A stretch of DNA of 64,000 nucleotides from Leucobacter chromiireducens subsp. solipictus (GTDB lineage Bacteria > Actinomycetota > Actinomycetes > Actinomycetales > Microbacteriaceae): the NCBI RefSeq assembly GCF_016758195.1, contig NZ_QYAC01000006.1, forward strand, positions 62,001-126,000. Direction: 5' to 3'. Below are positions 8,782 through 17,471 of the stretch, in pieces (position 1 is the stretch's first letter; every line of letters starts with the position of its first letter). The notes under the pieces are model-generated. The model was not told where the DNA came from. It made no database searches and was given only the letters and a program-made list of their open reading frames with translations. Made by a program: the position numbers and the translations under genes.

Positions 8782-8801
8782 AGTATACCGTTCTGTATAC
8801 T
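8782..8801. promoter_or_regulatory. TetR operator O1 carrying both divergent -10 boxes
   Basis: Inverted repeat AGTATAC-N6-GTATACT. The right arm supplies TATACT (8796-8801), exactly 7 nt before the exporter ATG (8809). The left arm read on the minus strand supplies TATACT (8787-8782), exactly 7 nt before the tetR ATG (8774). A repressor bound here would block both promoters at once. Directly visible in sequence. Confidence 0.88.
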
Positions 8802-8808
8802 CGACGCC

Positions 8809-9723
8809 ATGGGTATACAGATCGGTATACATGCCGTCCGGCAGCTCGGTGCGACCGTGGGATTGGGTGCGCTCTTTGTGCTGTGTTGGTCGTCGGGGTT
8901 TATTGGCGCGAAGCTCGGGGCGGCCGAGGCACCCGTGACCACGGTGCTGATGTGGCGCTTCCTCCCGCTCGCCGTGATCCTGAGTCCGTTTCTGCGACCC
9001 CGCGGTGCGGGGCGGCTCGCGCCCCGGGAGCTGCTGCGGCAGATCGCGATCGGCGTGCTCTCGCAGTCGGGGTATCTGCTGAGCGTGTACGCCGCGATCG
9101 GCCTCGGCGTGAGCACGGGCACGACCGCGCTGATTGACGGGAGCCAGCCCCTCGTGATCGCGGCGCTCGCGGGTCCCCTGCTCGGCGTCGCGGTCCGCGG
9201 GCGGCAGTGGCTGGGGCTCGGGGTGGGGGTGCTCGCGGTGGTTCTCGTGACCGGTGCGGACGCCGCGCACCCGAGCACCGTCGCCCCGCCGTGGGCGTAC
9301 GGCGTACCGTTCCTCGGGATGCTCTGCCTGGTGGCGGCGACCTTCCTGGAGCGCCGCGGCGCTCCGCTGGCACCGATGCGGGTGCTCGCGATCCACTGCG
9401 CGACCTCGGCGGTGGTGTTCACCGGGCTGGCGCTCGCGAGTGGTACCGCCGTGCCTCCAGCGGGCGGCGCCTTCTGGCTCGCGCTCGCGTGGCTCGTGCT
9501 GTTCGCCACGTTTGGCGGCTATGGGCTGTACTGGGGGTTGATCCGGCGGCTCGGCGTGACGACCGTGAACGCGCTGATGTTCCTCGTGCCGCCCGTGACC
9601 GGGGTGTGGGGTGCCGTGATGTTCGGGGAACCGCTCACGCCCGTCACGGTGACCGGCTTCGCCCTGGCGCTGTGCGCGGTGACGCTCGTGAGTCGAGCGC
9701 CGCGCGGAATTGATTTGTCATAG
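8809..9723 (+). CDS. DMT-superfamily (EamA) transporter
   Basis: A 304-residue polytopic membrane protein with about ten hydrophobic helices in two EamA-like halves; the first half contains GALFVLCWSSGFIGAKLG and the second LFATFGGYGLYWGLIRRLGVTT. EamA proteins are mostly exporters of amino acids, metabolites or drugs; the substrate cannot be told. The start is the ATG at 8809, chosen because TATACT ends 7 nt before it. The first codons overlap operator O2. It is controlled by the divergent TetR, so its substrate is probably the TetR ligand. Confidence 0.88.
   Translation: MGIQIGIHAVRQLGATVGLGALFVLCWSSGFIGAKLGAAEAPVTTVLMWRFLPLAVILSPFLRPRGAGRLAPRELLRQIAIGVLSQSGYLLSVYAAIGLGVSTGTTALIDGSQPLVIAALAGPLLGVAVRGRQWLGLGVGVLAVVLVTGADAAHPSTVAPPWAYGVPFLGMLCLVAATFLERRGAPLAPMRVLAIHCATSAVVFTGLALASGTAVPPAGGAFWLALAWLVLFATFGGYGLYWGLIRRLGVTTVNALMFLVPPVTGVWGAVMFGEPLTPVTVTGFALALCAVTLVSRAPRGIDLS
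8813..8830. promoter_or_regulatory. TetR operator O2 inside the first codons of the exporter gene
   Basis: GTATAC-N6-GTATAC again, and its reverse complement matches O1 at 17 of 18 bases. It covers codons 2-8 of the exporter gene and lies 30 bp (arm to arm) from O1. A second repressor dimer here would reinforce repression. Confidence 0.85.
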
Positions 9724-9794
9724 GTCAAACATTACGATGGGCTGTGACGAATCCCGCGCGGCCGCAATCCGGCCCGACCCCGAGAGGTGGACCC

Positions 9795-10463
9795 ATGGCG
9801 CAGCCGCGGCTGTTCGTGCTGGCGACGCGGAACGCGGCCAAGATTGCGGAGTACGCGGACATCGTCCGCGCCCACGCGCCCGAGTGGCGGGCGACCTCGC
9901 CGGCGGGGGAGGAACCCGTCGAGACCGGAACCACCTTCGCGGCGAACGCGCTGATCAAGGCCCGCGCCGCCCACCGGCACACGCGGCTGCCGGTGCTGGC
10001 GGATGATTCGGGCCTCTGCGTCGATGTGCTGGGCGGCGCACCCGGCGTCTTCTCCGCGTACTGGGCGGGGCAACAGCGAGACCCCGCCGCGAACCGCGCG
10101 CTGCTGCTCGACCAGCTCGCAGACATCGCCGACCCGCACCGCGGTGCCCACTTCGCCTCCGCCCTCGCGCTCATCGAACCGGACGGCACCGAGCACCTGG
10201 CCGAGGCCCGCTGGCCGGGACGGCTCGCGCGGACCGCCCGCGGCGACGACGGTTTCCCCTACGACGCGATCTTCGTGCCCGACCCTCCCCGGGGCAGCGC
10301 CGAGCCAGCGCCCGGCGCGGTGCCCCGGAGCGTGGCGGAGTGGGAGGCGCGCACCCGGCACCTGGCCTCCCATCGCGCCCGGGCCTTCCGCGAGCTGCTG
10401 CCGGTGTGGGCCCGCTTGGCGGGTGCTCGGGCCGGGGCGACCCCACCGCCGCCGGCCCGGTGA
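9795..10463 (+). CDS. rdgB: Non-canonical purine NTP pyrophosphatase (RdgB/HAM1)
   Basis: Hydrolyses dITP, XTP and ITP to monophosphates and so keeps them out of DNA. The 222-residue product shows the family N-terminus LFVLATRNAAKIAEY, the DDSGLCVDVL motif near residues 70-79, and the H-R-A-R-A-F end. The ATG at 9795 follows AGAGG and matches the family start; an in-frame GTG at 9744, 5 nt after a TACGAT box, would add 17 residues and is less likely. The stop overlaps the GTG of the permease gene downstream, so the pair is coupled. A proline/alanine-rich tail is unusual but harmless. Confidence 0.92.
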   Translation: MAQPRLFVLATRNAAKIAEYADIVRAHAPEWRATSPAGEEPVETGTTFAANALIKARAAHRHTRLPVLADDSGLCVDVLGGAPGVFSAYWAGQQRDPAANRALLLDQLADIADPHRGAHFASALALIEPDGTEHLAEARWPGRLARTARGDDGFPYDAIFVPDPPRGSAEPAPGAVPRSVAEWEARTRHLASHRARAFRELLPVWARLAGARAGATPPPPAR

Positions 10464-11929
10464 CCGCCCTCCTCGGCGCCGCGCCGGTGTTCGCGGTGGT
10501 GCTCGCGATCGGTCTCCGCGCGAGCTCGCGCACCGCGGCGCTCAGCGGCCTGGCAGTGGCGGCCGTGGTCACCGCGATCGGGTTCCCGGTGTCGTGGCGG
10601 ACGCTCGCGGCCGCGGGCTGGGAGTGGGCCCCCACCGGCGTTGAGGTCATGCTCATCCTCGCCGGCGGCATCTGCTTCGCCGAGGCCGGTCGCGCCACCG
10701 GAATCCAGGACACGATCTCGCGCTGGGTGCAGCGCGCGTTCGGCACCGGCGTGGCCCCCGTCCTCGCGATCGTGCACGGGCTCACGCCGCTGACGGAGAG
10801 CGTGACCGGCTACGGCGTGGGGGCCGCGATCGCGGTCCCGCTGATCCTCGCGCTCGGCGTCCCCGGACCGCGCGCGGCCGCGGTCAGCCTGTGCGGGCTG
10901 TGCACCGTACCGTGGGGGTCGATGGGCCCGGGCACCCTGATCGGCGCCCAGCTCGGTGGCGTCACGCTCGACGAGATCGGCGTCGCGAGCGCGCTCTTCA
11001 CCCTGCCCGTGACGATCGCGACCGGCATCGGCGCCGCGGTCCTGGTGGCGGCCCCGGAGCGGCGCTGGCGCGCCGCCCTCGCCGGTGCGGGCTCCGGCGC
11101 CCTGCTCGCGGCGGGGATCCTGGCCGCGAACCTGGCCGTGGGAACGCCGCCCGCGGGCGCGCTCGGTGCCGTGCTGACCCTGGGCGTGCACGCGGCCATC
11201 CGGCGGCTGCGTGCCCACGCGACGACGGCCGGGTCGGGAGACGTGGGAGGCGCGGGCAGGCCGGAACGGACGGCAGGCGAGCCCGGCGAGCTCTCCCGCG
11301 CGGCCGTCCCCTACGGCGTCGTGCTGGGCGGCATGCTGGTCGCCCACACGGTGTTCCGCCTCGCGCCGTCCGTGCCCGCCGGAGTGCGCGGCGTGCTCGG
11401 ATCGCCCGCCTGGTGGCTCGCCTGCGCAATCGCGGTGATCTTCCTCACCCGCGACGCGGACCGCCGGGAGATCCTGCGCGGCGCCGGCCGCATGTGGGCG
11501 CGCGTCGCACCGCCGACGGCGGTGTTCCTCCTCCTCGGGATCCTGATGAGCACCGCCGGGATGCCGCAGGCCATCGCCGGGGCCCTGGCCGCGCTCGGCA
11601 CGCCCGTGGTCCTGGCCCTGCCGTTTCTCGCGGGCTTCAGCGGCTTCATCACCGGCTCCAACACCGGGGCGAACGCGCTCGCCGCCGCCTCACAGGGGGA
11701 GGTCGCGCGCGCACTCGCCCTGGACGCTCCGCTCGTGATGGGAGCGCACAACGCCGCCGCCTCGGTGGCCGTGATGTCCGCGCCCGCGCGCGTCGAGCTC
11801 GCGGCGCAGCTCGCCCGGGTTCCGGCGGCGCGCACGCGAATCCAGCTGTTCGCCTGGGGAACGGCGCTCGCCGCCTGCGCCGGGATCGCCGGGATGAGCG
11901 CGGCGCTGACCGGCGCGGGGCTGATGTAG
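10460..11929 (+). CDS. L-lactate permease family transporter
   Basis: A 489-residue polytopic membrane protein with about 12 hydrophobic helices. The segment TPLTESVTGYGVGAAIAVPLILALG, read in parts, and SMGPGTLIGAQLGG match the lactate permease (LldP/LctP) family, which imports lactate or glycolate with protons. It is shorter than E. coli LldP (about 550 residues). The GTG start overlaps the rdgB stop as GTGA. A hydrophilic Gly/Arg-rich loop lies around residues 250-280. The substrate could also be another short hydroxy- or keto-acid. Confidence 0.78.
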   Translation: MTALLGAAPVFAVVLAIGLRASSRTAALSGLAVAAVVTAIGFPVSWRTLAAAGWEWAPTGVEVMLILAGGICFAEAGRATGIQDTISRWVQRAFGTGVAPVLAIVHGLTPLTESVTGYGVGAAIAVPLILALGVPGPRAAAVSLCGLCTVPWGSMGPGTLIGAQLGGVTLDEIGVASALFTLPVTIATGIGAAVLVAAPERRWRAALAGAGSGALLAAGILAANLAVGTPPAGALGAVLTLGVHAAIRRLRAHATTAGSGDVGGAGRPERTAGEPGELSRAAVPYGVVLGGMLVAHTVFRLAPSVPAGVRGVLGSPAWWLACAIAVIFLTRDADRREILRGAGRMWARVAPPTAVFLLLGILMSTAGMPQAIAGALAALGTPVVLALPFLAGFSGFITGSNTGANALAAASQGEVARALALDAPLVMGAHNAAASVAVMSAPARVELAAQLARVPAARTRIQLFAWGTALAACAGIAGMSAALTGAGLM

Positions 11930-11988
11930 CGCGGCCGCGGCCGGGCACCCGGCGTCGCGCGGCCGGCCGCCCGGCCGCGCGAGGCGGC

Positions 11989-14286
11989 TCAGCTCGCGGG
12001 CTCCGCCACGCAGACGACGGTGCGCGGGCGGCCCCCGGCGGCCTCCGTCATCCCGTGGGTGAGCGTCTCGAAGCCGGGGAACTTCGCGGTGAACCGCTCC
12101 TCGAAGCGCAGGTAGCGCATGATGGTCGCGTGAATGCGCTCCCCGGGGACCAGCAGCGGGATGCCGGGCGGGTAGGGCGTGAGCAACACCGCCGTGATGC
12201 GGCCCTCGAGATCCGCGAGAGCGACGTGCTCGACGTCACCGGCGGTCATGGCGGTCCAGGCTTCCGTGGGGAGCATGGCCGACTCGACGGGCGAGGTGTA
12301 GATCTCGGTGGTCAGCGCCGCGATGTCGTGCGCGCGATACTCCGCGTGGATCGCCTGGCAGAGATCGCGGATCCCGGTGCGGGCGGTGCCCGGTTGCTCC
12401 GCCGCGAACCGCGGCATCGCCTCGGCGACGGGGAGGTTCGCGTCGTACGCCGCCTTGAACCGGTGCAGTTCGGAGATTAGCGTGTTCCAACGACCGGTTG
12501 TAATGCCGATGGTGAACAGAATGAAGAACGAGTACAGCCCCGTCTTCTCGACGACGATGCCGTGCTCGGCGAGGTAGCGGGAGAGCATCACGGCGGGGAT
12601 GCCGGTGTTCCCGAACACGCCGTGCACGTCCAGGCCGGGGGTCATCACGGTCACCTTGATCGGGTCGAGCATCGTGAAGCCCTCGTCTACGCGCTCGAAG
12701 CCGTGCCAGGGTGCGGACGCCGAGAGCTCCCATTCGCGCCGGTCCGCGAGCCCCTCGCGCGCGGGCGTGTCCGGCCCCCACACGTCGAACCACCAGTCCT
12801 CGGCCGCGCGTGCCCCGGCAGGACCGCGCACCCCGAGCTCCTCGCCGATCCGGATGATCGCGCGCCGGAACTCCAGGGCCTCGGTGATCGCCTCCTCGAC
12901 GAGCGCGTGCCCGCCGGTGCCCTCCATCATCGCCGCGGAGACGTCGCAGCTCGCGATGATCGAGTACTGCGGGCTCGTCGAGGTGTGCATGAGGAATGCC
13001 TCGGTGAACACGGTCTCGTCGAACTCGCGATCCGTCGCTTCGTGCACGAGCACCTGCGACGCCTGCGAGAGGCCCGCGAGGAGCTTGTGCGTGGACTGCG
13101 TCGCGTACACCGTGGTGTCGCGCAGACGCGGCCGGTCGCGGCTGATCGCGTGCATATCGGTGTAGAGCTCGTGGAATGCGGCGTGCGGGAGCCACGCCTC
13201 GTCGAAGTGCAGCGCCGTCACGTAGCCGTCGAGGGTGCGCTGGATCTCCGCGGCGTGGTAGATGATCCCGTCGTAGGTGCTCTGCGTGAGCGCGAGCACC
13301 TTCGGCCTGCGGCTTTTGTCCGTGATCCCGGGGTGCGCGTCGATCTTCGCCTGGATCGACTCGGGCGTGAACTCGCTGCGCGGGATCGGGCCGATGATGC
13401 CCGCCCGGTTCCGCGTCGGGGTCAGGAAGATCGGGATGGCCCCCGTGAGGATGATCGCGTGGAGCACGGACTTATGACAATTGCGGTCCACGACCACGAT
13501 GTCCCCGGCCCCGACGAGCGAGTTCCAGACGATCTTGTTGGAGGTCGAGGTGCCGTTGGTCACGAAGTAGAGGTGGTCCGCGCCGAAGGTCCGCGCCGCG
13601 CGGCGCTCCGATTCGGCGATCGGGCCCGTGTGGTCGAGCAGCTGCCCGAGCTCCTCGACCGCGTTGCACACGTCCGAGCGCAGAAGGTTCTCGCCGAAGA
13701 ACCGATGGAACAGGGTCCCGGTGGGGCTTTTCAGGAACGCCGTGCCGCCGGAGTGGCCCGGGCAGTGCCAGGAGTAGGCCCCGTCGTTCGCGTAGCTCAT
13801 CAGCGCGGAGAAAAAGGGCGGCGCGAGCTGAGCCAGGTACTGCGCGGCCTCCCGAGTGATGGACCTGGCGACGAACTCGGGGGTGTCCTCGAACGCGTTG
13901 ATGCAGCCGCGGACGTGGCGCAGCAGTTCGGTCGGGAGGGTCCGGGCGGTGAGGCGCTCTCCGAACAGGAAGATCGGAAGCTGCTCGGTGCGTGCCCGGA
14001 TCGCCGCGACGATCCGGGCGGCCCGAGCCACGTCCGCGGCGCTCTCCGCGGCGCTTTCCGTGTCCCGCGGCGGGAGGACCGGCACGATCACCGCGGCGAT
14101 CCGGCTGGTCATCGCGCTCACGGTGGCCTCGTGCGCGCCCGGGGCGTGCACCACGTCGATCCCGAGCGCGGTGAGCGCGTCCGAGAGTTCGGCGAGCGCG
14201 GACGGGCCGGCCCCGCGGGCCGCGTCGGCGGCGGGGACGGGATCGTGGTCATCGGTCACGATCATGATCGGGAATTCAAGCTGCAT
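11989..14286 (-). CDS. Large Orn/Lys/Arg decarboxylase (fold-III-like, AdiA/LdcI type)
   Basis: A 765-residue PLP-dependent basic-amino-acid decarboxylase. It has the N-terminal response-regulator-like wing domain (residues ~1-140), a PLP core with the Schiff-base lysine K401 in TQSTHKLLAG, the histidine stacking motif in DRNCHKSVLHA, and a C-terminal domain ending after LTPYPPGIPLLVPGE. Length and layout match inducible arginine/lysine/ornithine decarboxylases, which form CO2 and the diamine or agmatine while consuming a proton. Which amino acid is used cannot be decided by eye. It is the last gene of an operon with an APC permease and an amidohydrolase, which fits amino-acid uptake and decarboxylation. 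GGAG precedes the ATG. Confidence 0.9.
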   Translation of the reverse strand: MQLEFPIMIVTDDHDPVPAADAARGAGPSALAELSDALTALGIDVVHAPGAHEATVSAMTSRIAAVIVPVLPPRDTESAAESAADVARAARIVAAIRARTEQLPIFLFGERLTARTLPTELLRHVRGCINAFEDTPEFVARSITREAAQYLAQLAPPFFSALMSYANDGAYSWHCPGHSGGTAFLKSPTGTLFHRFFGENLLRSDVCNAVEELGQLLDHTGPIAESERRAARTFGADHLYFVTNGTSTSNKIVWNSLVGAGDIVVVDRNCHKSVLHAIILTGAIPIFLTPTRNRAGIIGPIPRSEFTPESIQAKIDAHPGITDKSRRPKVLALTQSTYDGIIYHAAEIQRTLDGYVTALHFDEAWLPHAAFHELYTDMHAISRDRPRLRDTTVYATQSTHKLLAGLSQASQVLVHEATDREFDETVFTEAFLMHTSTSPQYSIIASCDVSAAMMEGTGGHALVEEAITEALEFRRAIIRIGEELGVRGPAGARAAEDWWFDVWGPDTPAREGLADRREWELSASAPWHGFERVDEGFTMLDPIKVTVMTPGLDVHGVFGNTGIPAVMLSRYLAEHGIVVEKTGLYSFFILFTIGITTGRWNTLISELHRFKAAYDANLPVAEAMPRFAAEQPGTARTGIRDLCQAIHAEYRAHDIAALTTEIYTSPVESAMLPTEAWTAMTAGDVEHVALADLEGRITAVLLTPYPPGIPLLVPGERIHATIMRYLRFEERFTAKFPGFETLTHGMTEAAGGRPRTVVCVAEPAS

Positions 14287-14347
14287 GGGATCTCCGGGGT
14301 CTGCGGGGAGGTGGGGGTCGGGGCGGACGGCGTGAGGCGGCGCGGGA

Positions 14348-15877
14348 TCAGGCGATCGACGAATGCACCACGCGGCCGTCGACGACGGTGGCGGCGACCG
14401 CCATCGCGCGGAGCCGATCCGCCGCGGCGGCGGTGTCGTCGCCGGGGAGGTCCAGCGGGTCGGCGTCGAGGAGCACGAGGTCCGCCCGCGCGCCGACCCC
14501 GAGCGCGGCGACGCCGCCCGTGCTCGCCGCGAGGGCCTCGCGCACGGAGATCGCCTCCACCGGGTTCCAGGGGTCGCGGTCGTCGCCGCTGCGGTGCACG
14601 GCGGCGGCCAGCGCGAGCCACGGATCCAGCGGGGACACCGGCGCATCGGAGCCCAGCGTGAGGGTGACGCCGGCATCGAGCATCGAACGCAGCATGAAGC
14701 TGAAGTCGGTGCGGTCGGCCCAGCACTGGTGCGTGACGTCGCGATCGTCCCAGAGGTGCGCGGGCTGCACACTGGCGTGCACGCCGAGTTCGGCCATCCG
14801 GCGGACGTCGTCGCGCATGGTGAGTTGCGCGTGCTCGATACCGCCGCGCGCGCCGCTCGCGGCGAACGCGTCGAGCGCCGCGCCGATGGCGGCGTCACCG
14901 ATGGCGTGGCAGGCGATCTCCAAGCCGGACGCGGCACCCCGGGCGAAGAGGCCGGTCAGCTCCTCGGGCGCCACGTTCGGCGCCCCGCAGGGGTGCTGCA
15001 GCGCCGCCGCGTCCGTGTACGGCTCGCGGCACCACGCCGTGCGCGTGTTGAGCGAACCGTCCGAGATGATCTTGAGCGGGCCCATCCGGATCATGCCCTG
15101 TGTGCCCGGCACGGGGGTGCCCGTGCGCAGCCCCGCGGCGATGGCCTCGTCGAGGGTCTCCGCGTAGGTGGCGGTGCGGACCCGCAGGGTCGTGGTGCCG
15201 GCCGCGTAGCGCTCCGCCCAGGTCTCCCAGCCGCGCCCGAACTCCATATCGGTGAGGCCGACAATGCCCCGGGCGTGCGCCCGGGCGACCATCTCGGCGA
15301 CCTCCCGGGCCTCGCCCGCGGCACCGTCGCGGAGCTCGTCGAGGCGACCGAACACGGGGAACCAGTCGGATTCGGCGAGCACGGAGTCGCGCGGCGGCAC
15401 GCCGAGCCGGTGCAGTGCGGCCGAGTTGAGCCAGCCGTGATGCCCGTCCCCGCTCACGAGGACCACCGGGGTCTCGCCGCTCACGGCGTCGAGCTCGGCG
15501 ACGGTCGGTGCCGCGCTCCAGGACGCGCTCCGGTGTCCCCAGCCGAACAGGGTGCGGTGCGCCGGATCGGGGCGGGACGCCAGGGCGTCGGCGACCCGGG
15601 CGAGGACGTCCTGGGGGTGGGCGGTCCCCGAGGTATCGAGCTGGGTGGCGGTGCGCGCCCACTGGGTGGCGTGCACGTGCTGATCCCAGAGCCCCGGAAT
15701 GACGTATCGGCCGTCGGCGTCGAGCGTTGCCGCACCCGGCGCGGTGGTCGCGAGCGTGCCGCCCGGCGCGAGCTGCGCGATGCGCCCCTCCCGCACGAGC
15801 AGGTCCGCGGGCGCGGCCGCCGACCCGTCGCCCGTCAGCGGGACGACGCGCGCGTTGGTGATGATGAGATCAGGCAT
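14348..15877 (-). CDS. Amidohydrolase family 3 protein (YtcJ-like)
   Basis: A 509-residue metal-dependent amidohydrolase. The metal motif is DQH67VH69; further ligands are in CHAIGDAAI (about residue 345) and GSDAPVSPLDPW (near 440). The N-terminal beta-sandwich (residues 1-60) and the overall length fit the YtcJ/formamidase-like group, which cleaves N-formyl or N-acyl amides. The ATG follows GGAG. Its start overlaps the permease stop by 8 bp, and the decarboxylase begins 61 bp downstream, so the three genes form an operon. A likely job is to release a free amino acid from an imported amide before decarboxylation, but the substrate is unproven. Confidence 0.85.
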   Translation of the reverse strand: MPDLIITNARVVPLTGDGSAAAPADLLVREGRIAQLAPGGTLATTAPGAATLDADGRYVIPGLWDQHVHATQWARTATQLDTSGTAHPQDVLARVADALASRPDPAHRTLFGWGHRSASWSAAPTVAELDAVSGETPVVLVSGDGHHGWLNSAALHRLGVPPRDSVLAESDWFPVFGRLDELRDGAAGEAREVAEMVARAHARGIVGLTDMEFGRGWETWAERYAAGTTTLRVRTATYAETLDEAIAAGLRTGTPVPGTQGMIRMGPLKIISDGSLNTRTAWCREPYTDAAALQHPCGAPNVAPEELTGLFARGAASGLEIACHAIGDAAIGAALDAFAASGARGGIEHAQLTMRDDVRRMAELGVHASVQPAHLWDDRDVTHQCWADRTDFSFMLRSMLDAGVTLTLGSDAPVSPLDPWLALAAAVHRSGDDRDPWNPVEAISVREALAASTGGVAALGVGARADLVLLDADPLDLPGDDTAAAADRLRAMAVAATVVDGRVVHSSIA

Positions 15878-17351
15878 GGTGCTCCTTCTGCGGGTCCGCG
15901 TGCTGCGGGGTGGGGATGATCGGGAGGTGGGAATCGGGCATCGGATGCCGGCGGCGCACGATCTCGTACGCAATGTTGAGCCCGCCGAGCAGGATCACTG
16001 CGCCGCAGAGGCTGTAGTACCAGTGGGGGTTCCGGGTGTCGAACATCATCCACAGGGCGAGCCCCACGAGGAGTGCCAGGCACACGTAATCCACCGCGGC
16101 ACCGCCGGCGCGGAAGGCCGGTGCCGGGATCTCGCCAGCGCGGACCTTGCGCAGGTAGCCGAGGTGCGAGACGAAGATCGTGATCCAGCCGAACAACACG
16201 AACACGGCGACGCCGCCGAGGACGATCTCGAAGGCGGCCATGGCACCCGCGAAGCTGATCAGGATCACGCCGAGGAGGAACACGGCGGACAGGGCGAGCA
16301 GTGAGCCGGCGGGCGAGCCGTGCCGGTTCATGTAGTTGGCGAACCGGGGTGCGCGCGAGTTCGCGGCGAGGTTGCGGAGCATGCGCACCGTCGAGTAGAT
16401 CGTGGCGTTCAGGCCGGAGATGGCGGCGGTGAGCACGATGAAGTTCATCACGCCGCCGAGGCTCGTGACGCCGAGGCTTGCGAGCGCGGTCACGAAGGGC
16501 GACTCCTCGGCGGTGTAGCGGTGCCAGGGCATGAGCACGGCGAGGACGGCGACCGAGCCGACGTAGAAGATGAGGATCCGCGCGACGACGCCGCGGATCG
16601 CCTGGGGGATCGTGCGCTGGGGGTTGGCGGTCTCCCCGGCCGAGGTGGCCACGATCTCGACGCCCGAGAACGAGAACACGACGCCCTGCATCACGAGCAC
16701 GATGCCGAGCATGCCGTTGGGGGCGAAACCGCCCTCGGTCCAGAGGTTCTGCAGGGCGGCGACGGACTCCCCGAGCGGGCGGCCGAAGGCGGCCAGCACG
16801 ACGGCCGCAACGCCGACAATCAGGAAGATGATGATGGCGACGACCTTGATGCCGGAGGCACCGAGCTCGATGATCCCGAACGCCTTCACCGCGAGGAGGT
16901 TCACGCCGATGATCACGACGAGCGCGGCGAGCGCGGGGATCCAGCCGGGCAGTTCCGGGAACCAGAAGTTGACGTACACGCCGATCGCGGCGATTTCCAC
17001 GCAGCCGGCGGTGGCGCAGAGCGCGACGTAGATCCAGCCGGTGAGGAAGGACCAACGGTCGGAGACGAACTCGCGGGCGTAGGAGACGAAGCTGCCGGTC
17101 GTGGGCCGGTAGAGCACCATCTGGCCGAGCGCGCGCATCATCGCGTAGATGAGCGCGCCGGCGACGAGATAACTGACGATGAGTGCCGGGCCCGCGACCG
17201 CGAGCCGGGAGCCGACGCCGAGGAACAGTCCGGTGCCGATCGCGCCGCCCAGGGCGATCATCTGAATATGCAGGTTCGAGAGTCCCTTGTGGAAGTCCGC
17301 GTCGCCGAGATCGACATAGTTCGAGCGCGTGGCGGGGGGATCGGTGGACAC
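15870..17351 (-). CDS. APC-superfamily amino acid permease
   Basis: A 493-residue cytoplasmic-membrane permease with 12 hydrophobic helices. The first helix carries the consensus IALGGAIGTGLFLGVGS of the AAT branch of the APC family, and GVEIVATSAGE is the helix-6-type motif. It imports an amino acid with protons. The GTG start is supported by AAGGAGG five bases upstream. It is the first gene of the permease-amidohydrolase-decarboxylase operon and is divergent from a LysR regulator, which probably controls it. A basic amino acid or amide would suit its neighbours. Confidence 0.88.
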   Translation of the reverse strand: MSTDPPATRSNYVDLGDADFHKGLSNLHIQMIALGGAIGTGLFLGVGSRLAVAGPALIVSYLVAGALIYAMMRALGQMVLYRPTTGSFVSYAREFVSDRWSFLTGWIYVALCATAGCVEIAAIGVYVNFWFPELPGWIPALAALVVIIGVNLLAVKAFGIIELGASGIKVVAIIIFLIVGVAAVVLAAFGRPLGESVAALQNLWTEGGFAPNGMLGIVLVMQGVVFSFSGVEIVATSAGETANPQRTIPQAIRGVVARILIFYVGSVAVLAVLMPWHRYTAEESPFVTALASLGVTSLGGVMNFIVLTAAISGLNATIYSTVRMLRNLAANSRAPRFANYMNRHGSPAGSLLALSAVFLLGVILISFAGAMAAFEIVLGGVAVFVLFGWITIFVSHLGYLRKVRAGEIPAPAFRAGGAAVDYVCLALLVGLALWMMFDTRNPHWYYSLCGAVILLGGLNIAYEIVRRRHPMPDSHLPIIPTPQHADPQKEHHA

Positions 17352-17471
17352 AGTGGCCTCCTTGACGGTTGTCCAACGGCGAGCGCCCGGCAGTGGGCGC
17401 TTTAGCATTGTGCGGCCCCGCTACCCATGCTGTCTAATGCCTGAAAGGTTCCGTATATATACTTTTCAGTT

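Noticed and set aside
9744-9794. Longer rdgB starting at GTG 9744
   Set aside because: The extra 17 residues are not family-like and a Shine-Dalgarno favours the ATG at 9795; the TACGAT box 5 nt before the GTG leaves some doubt.
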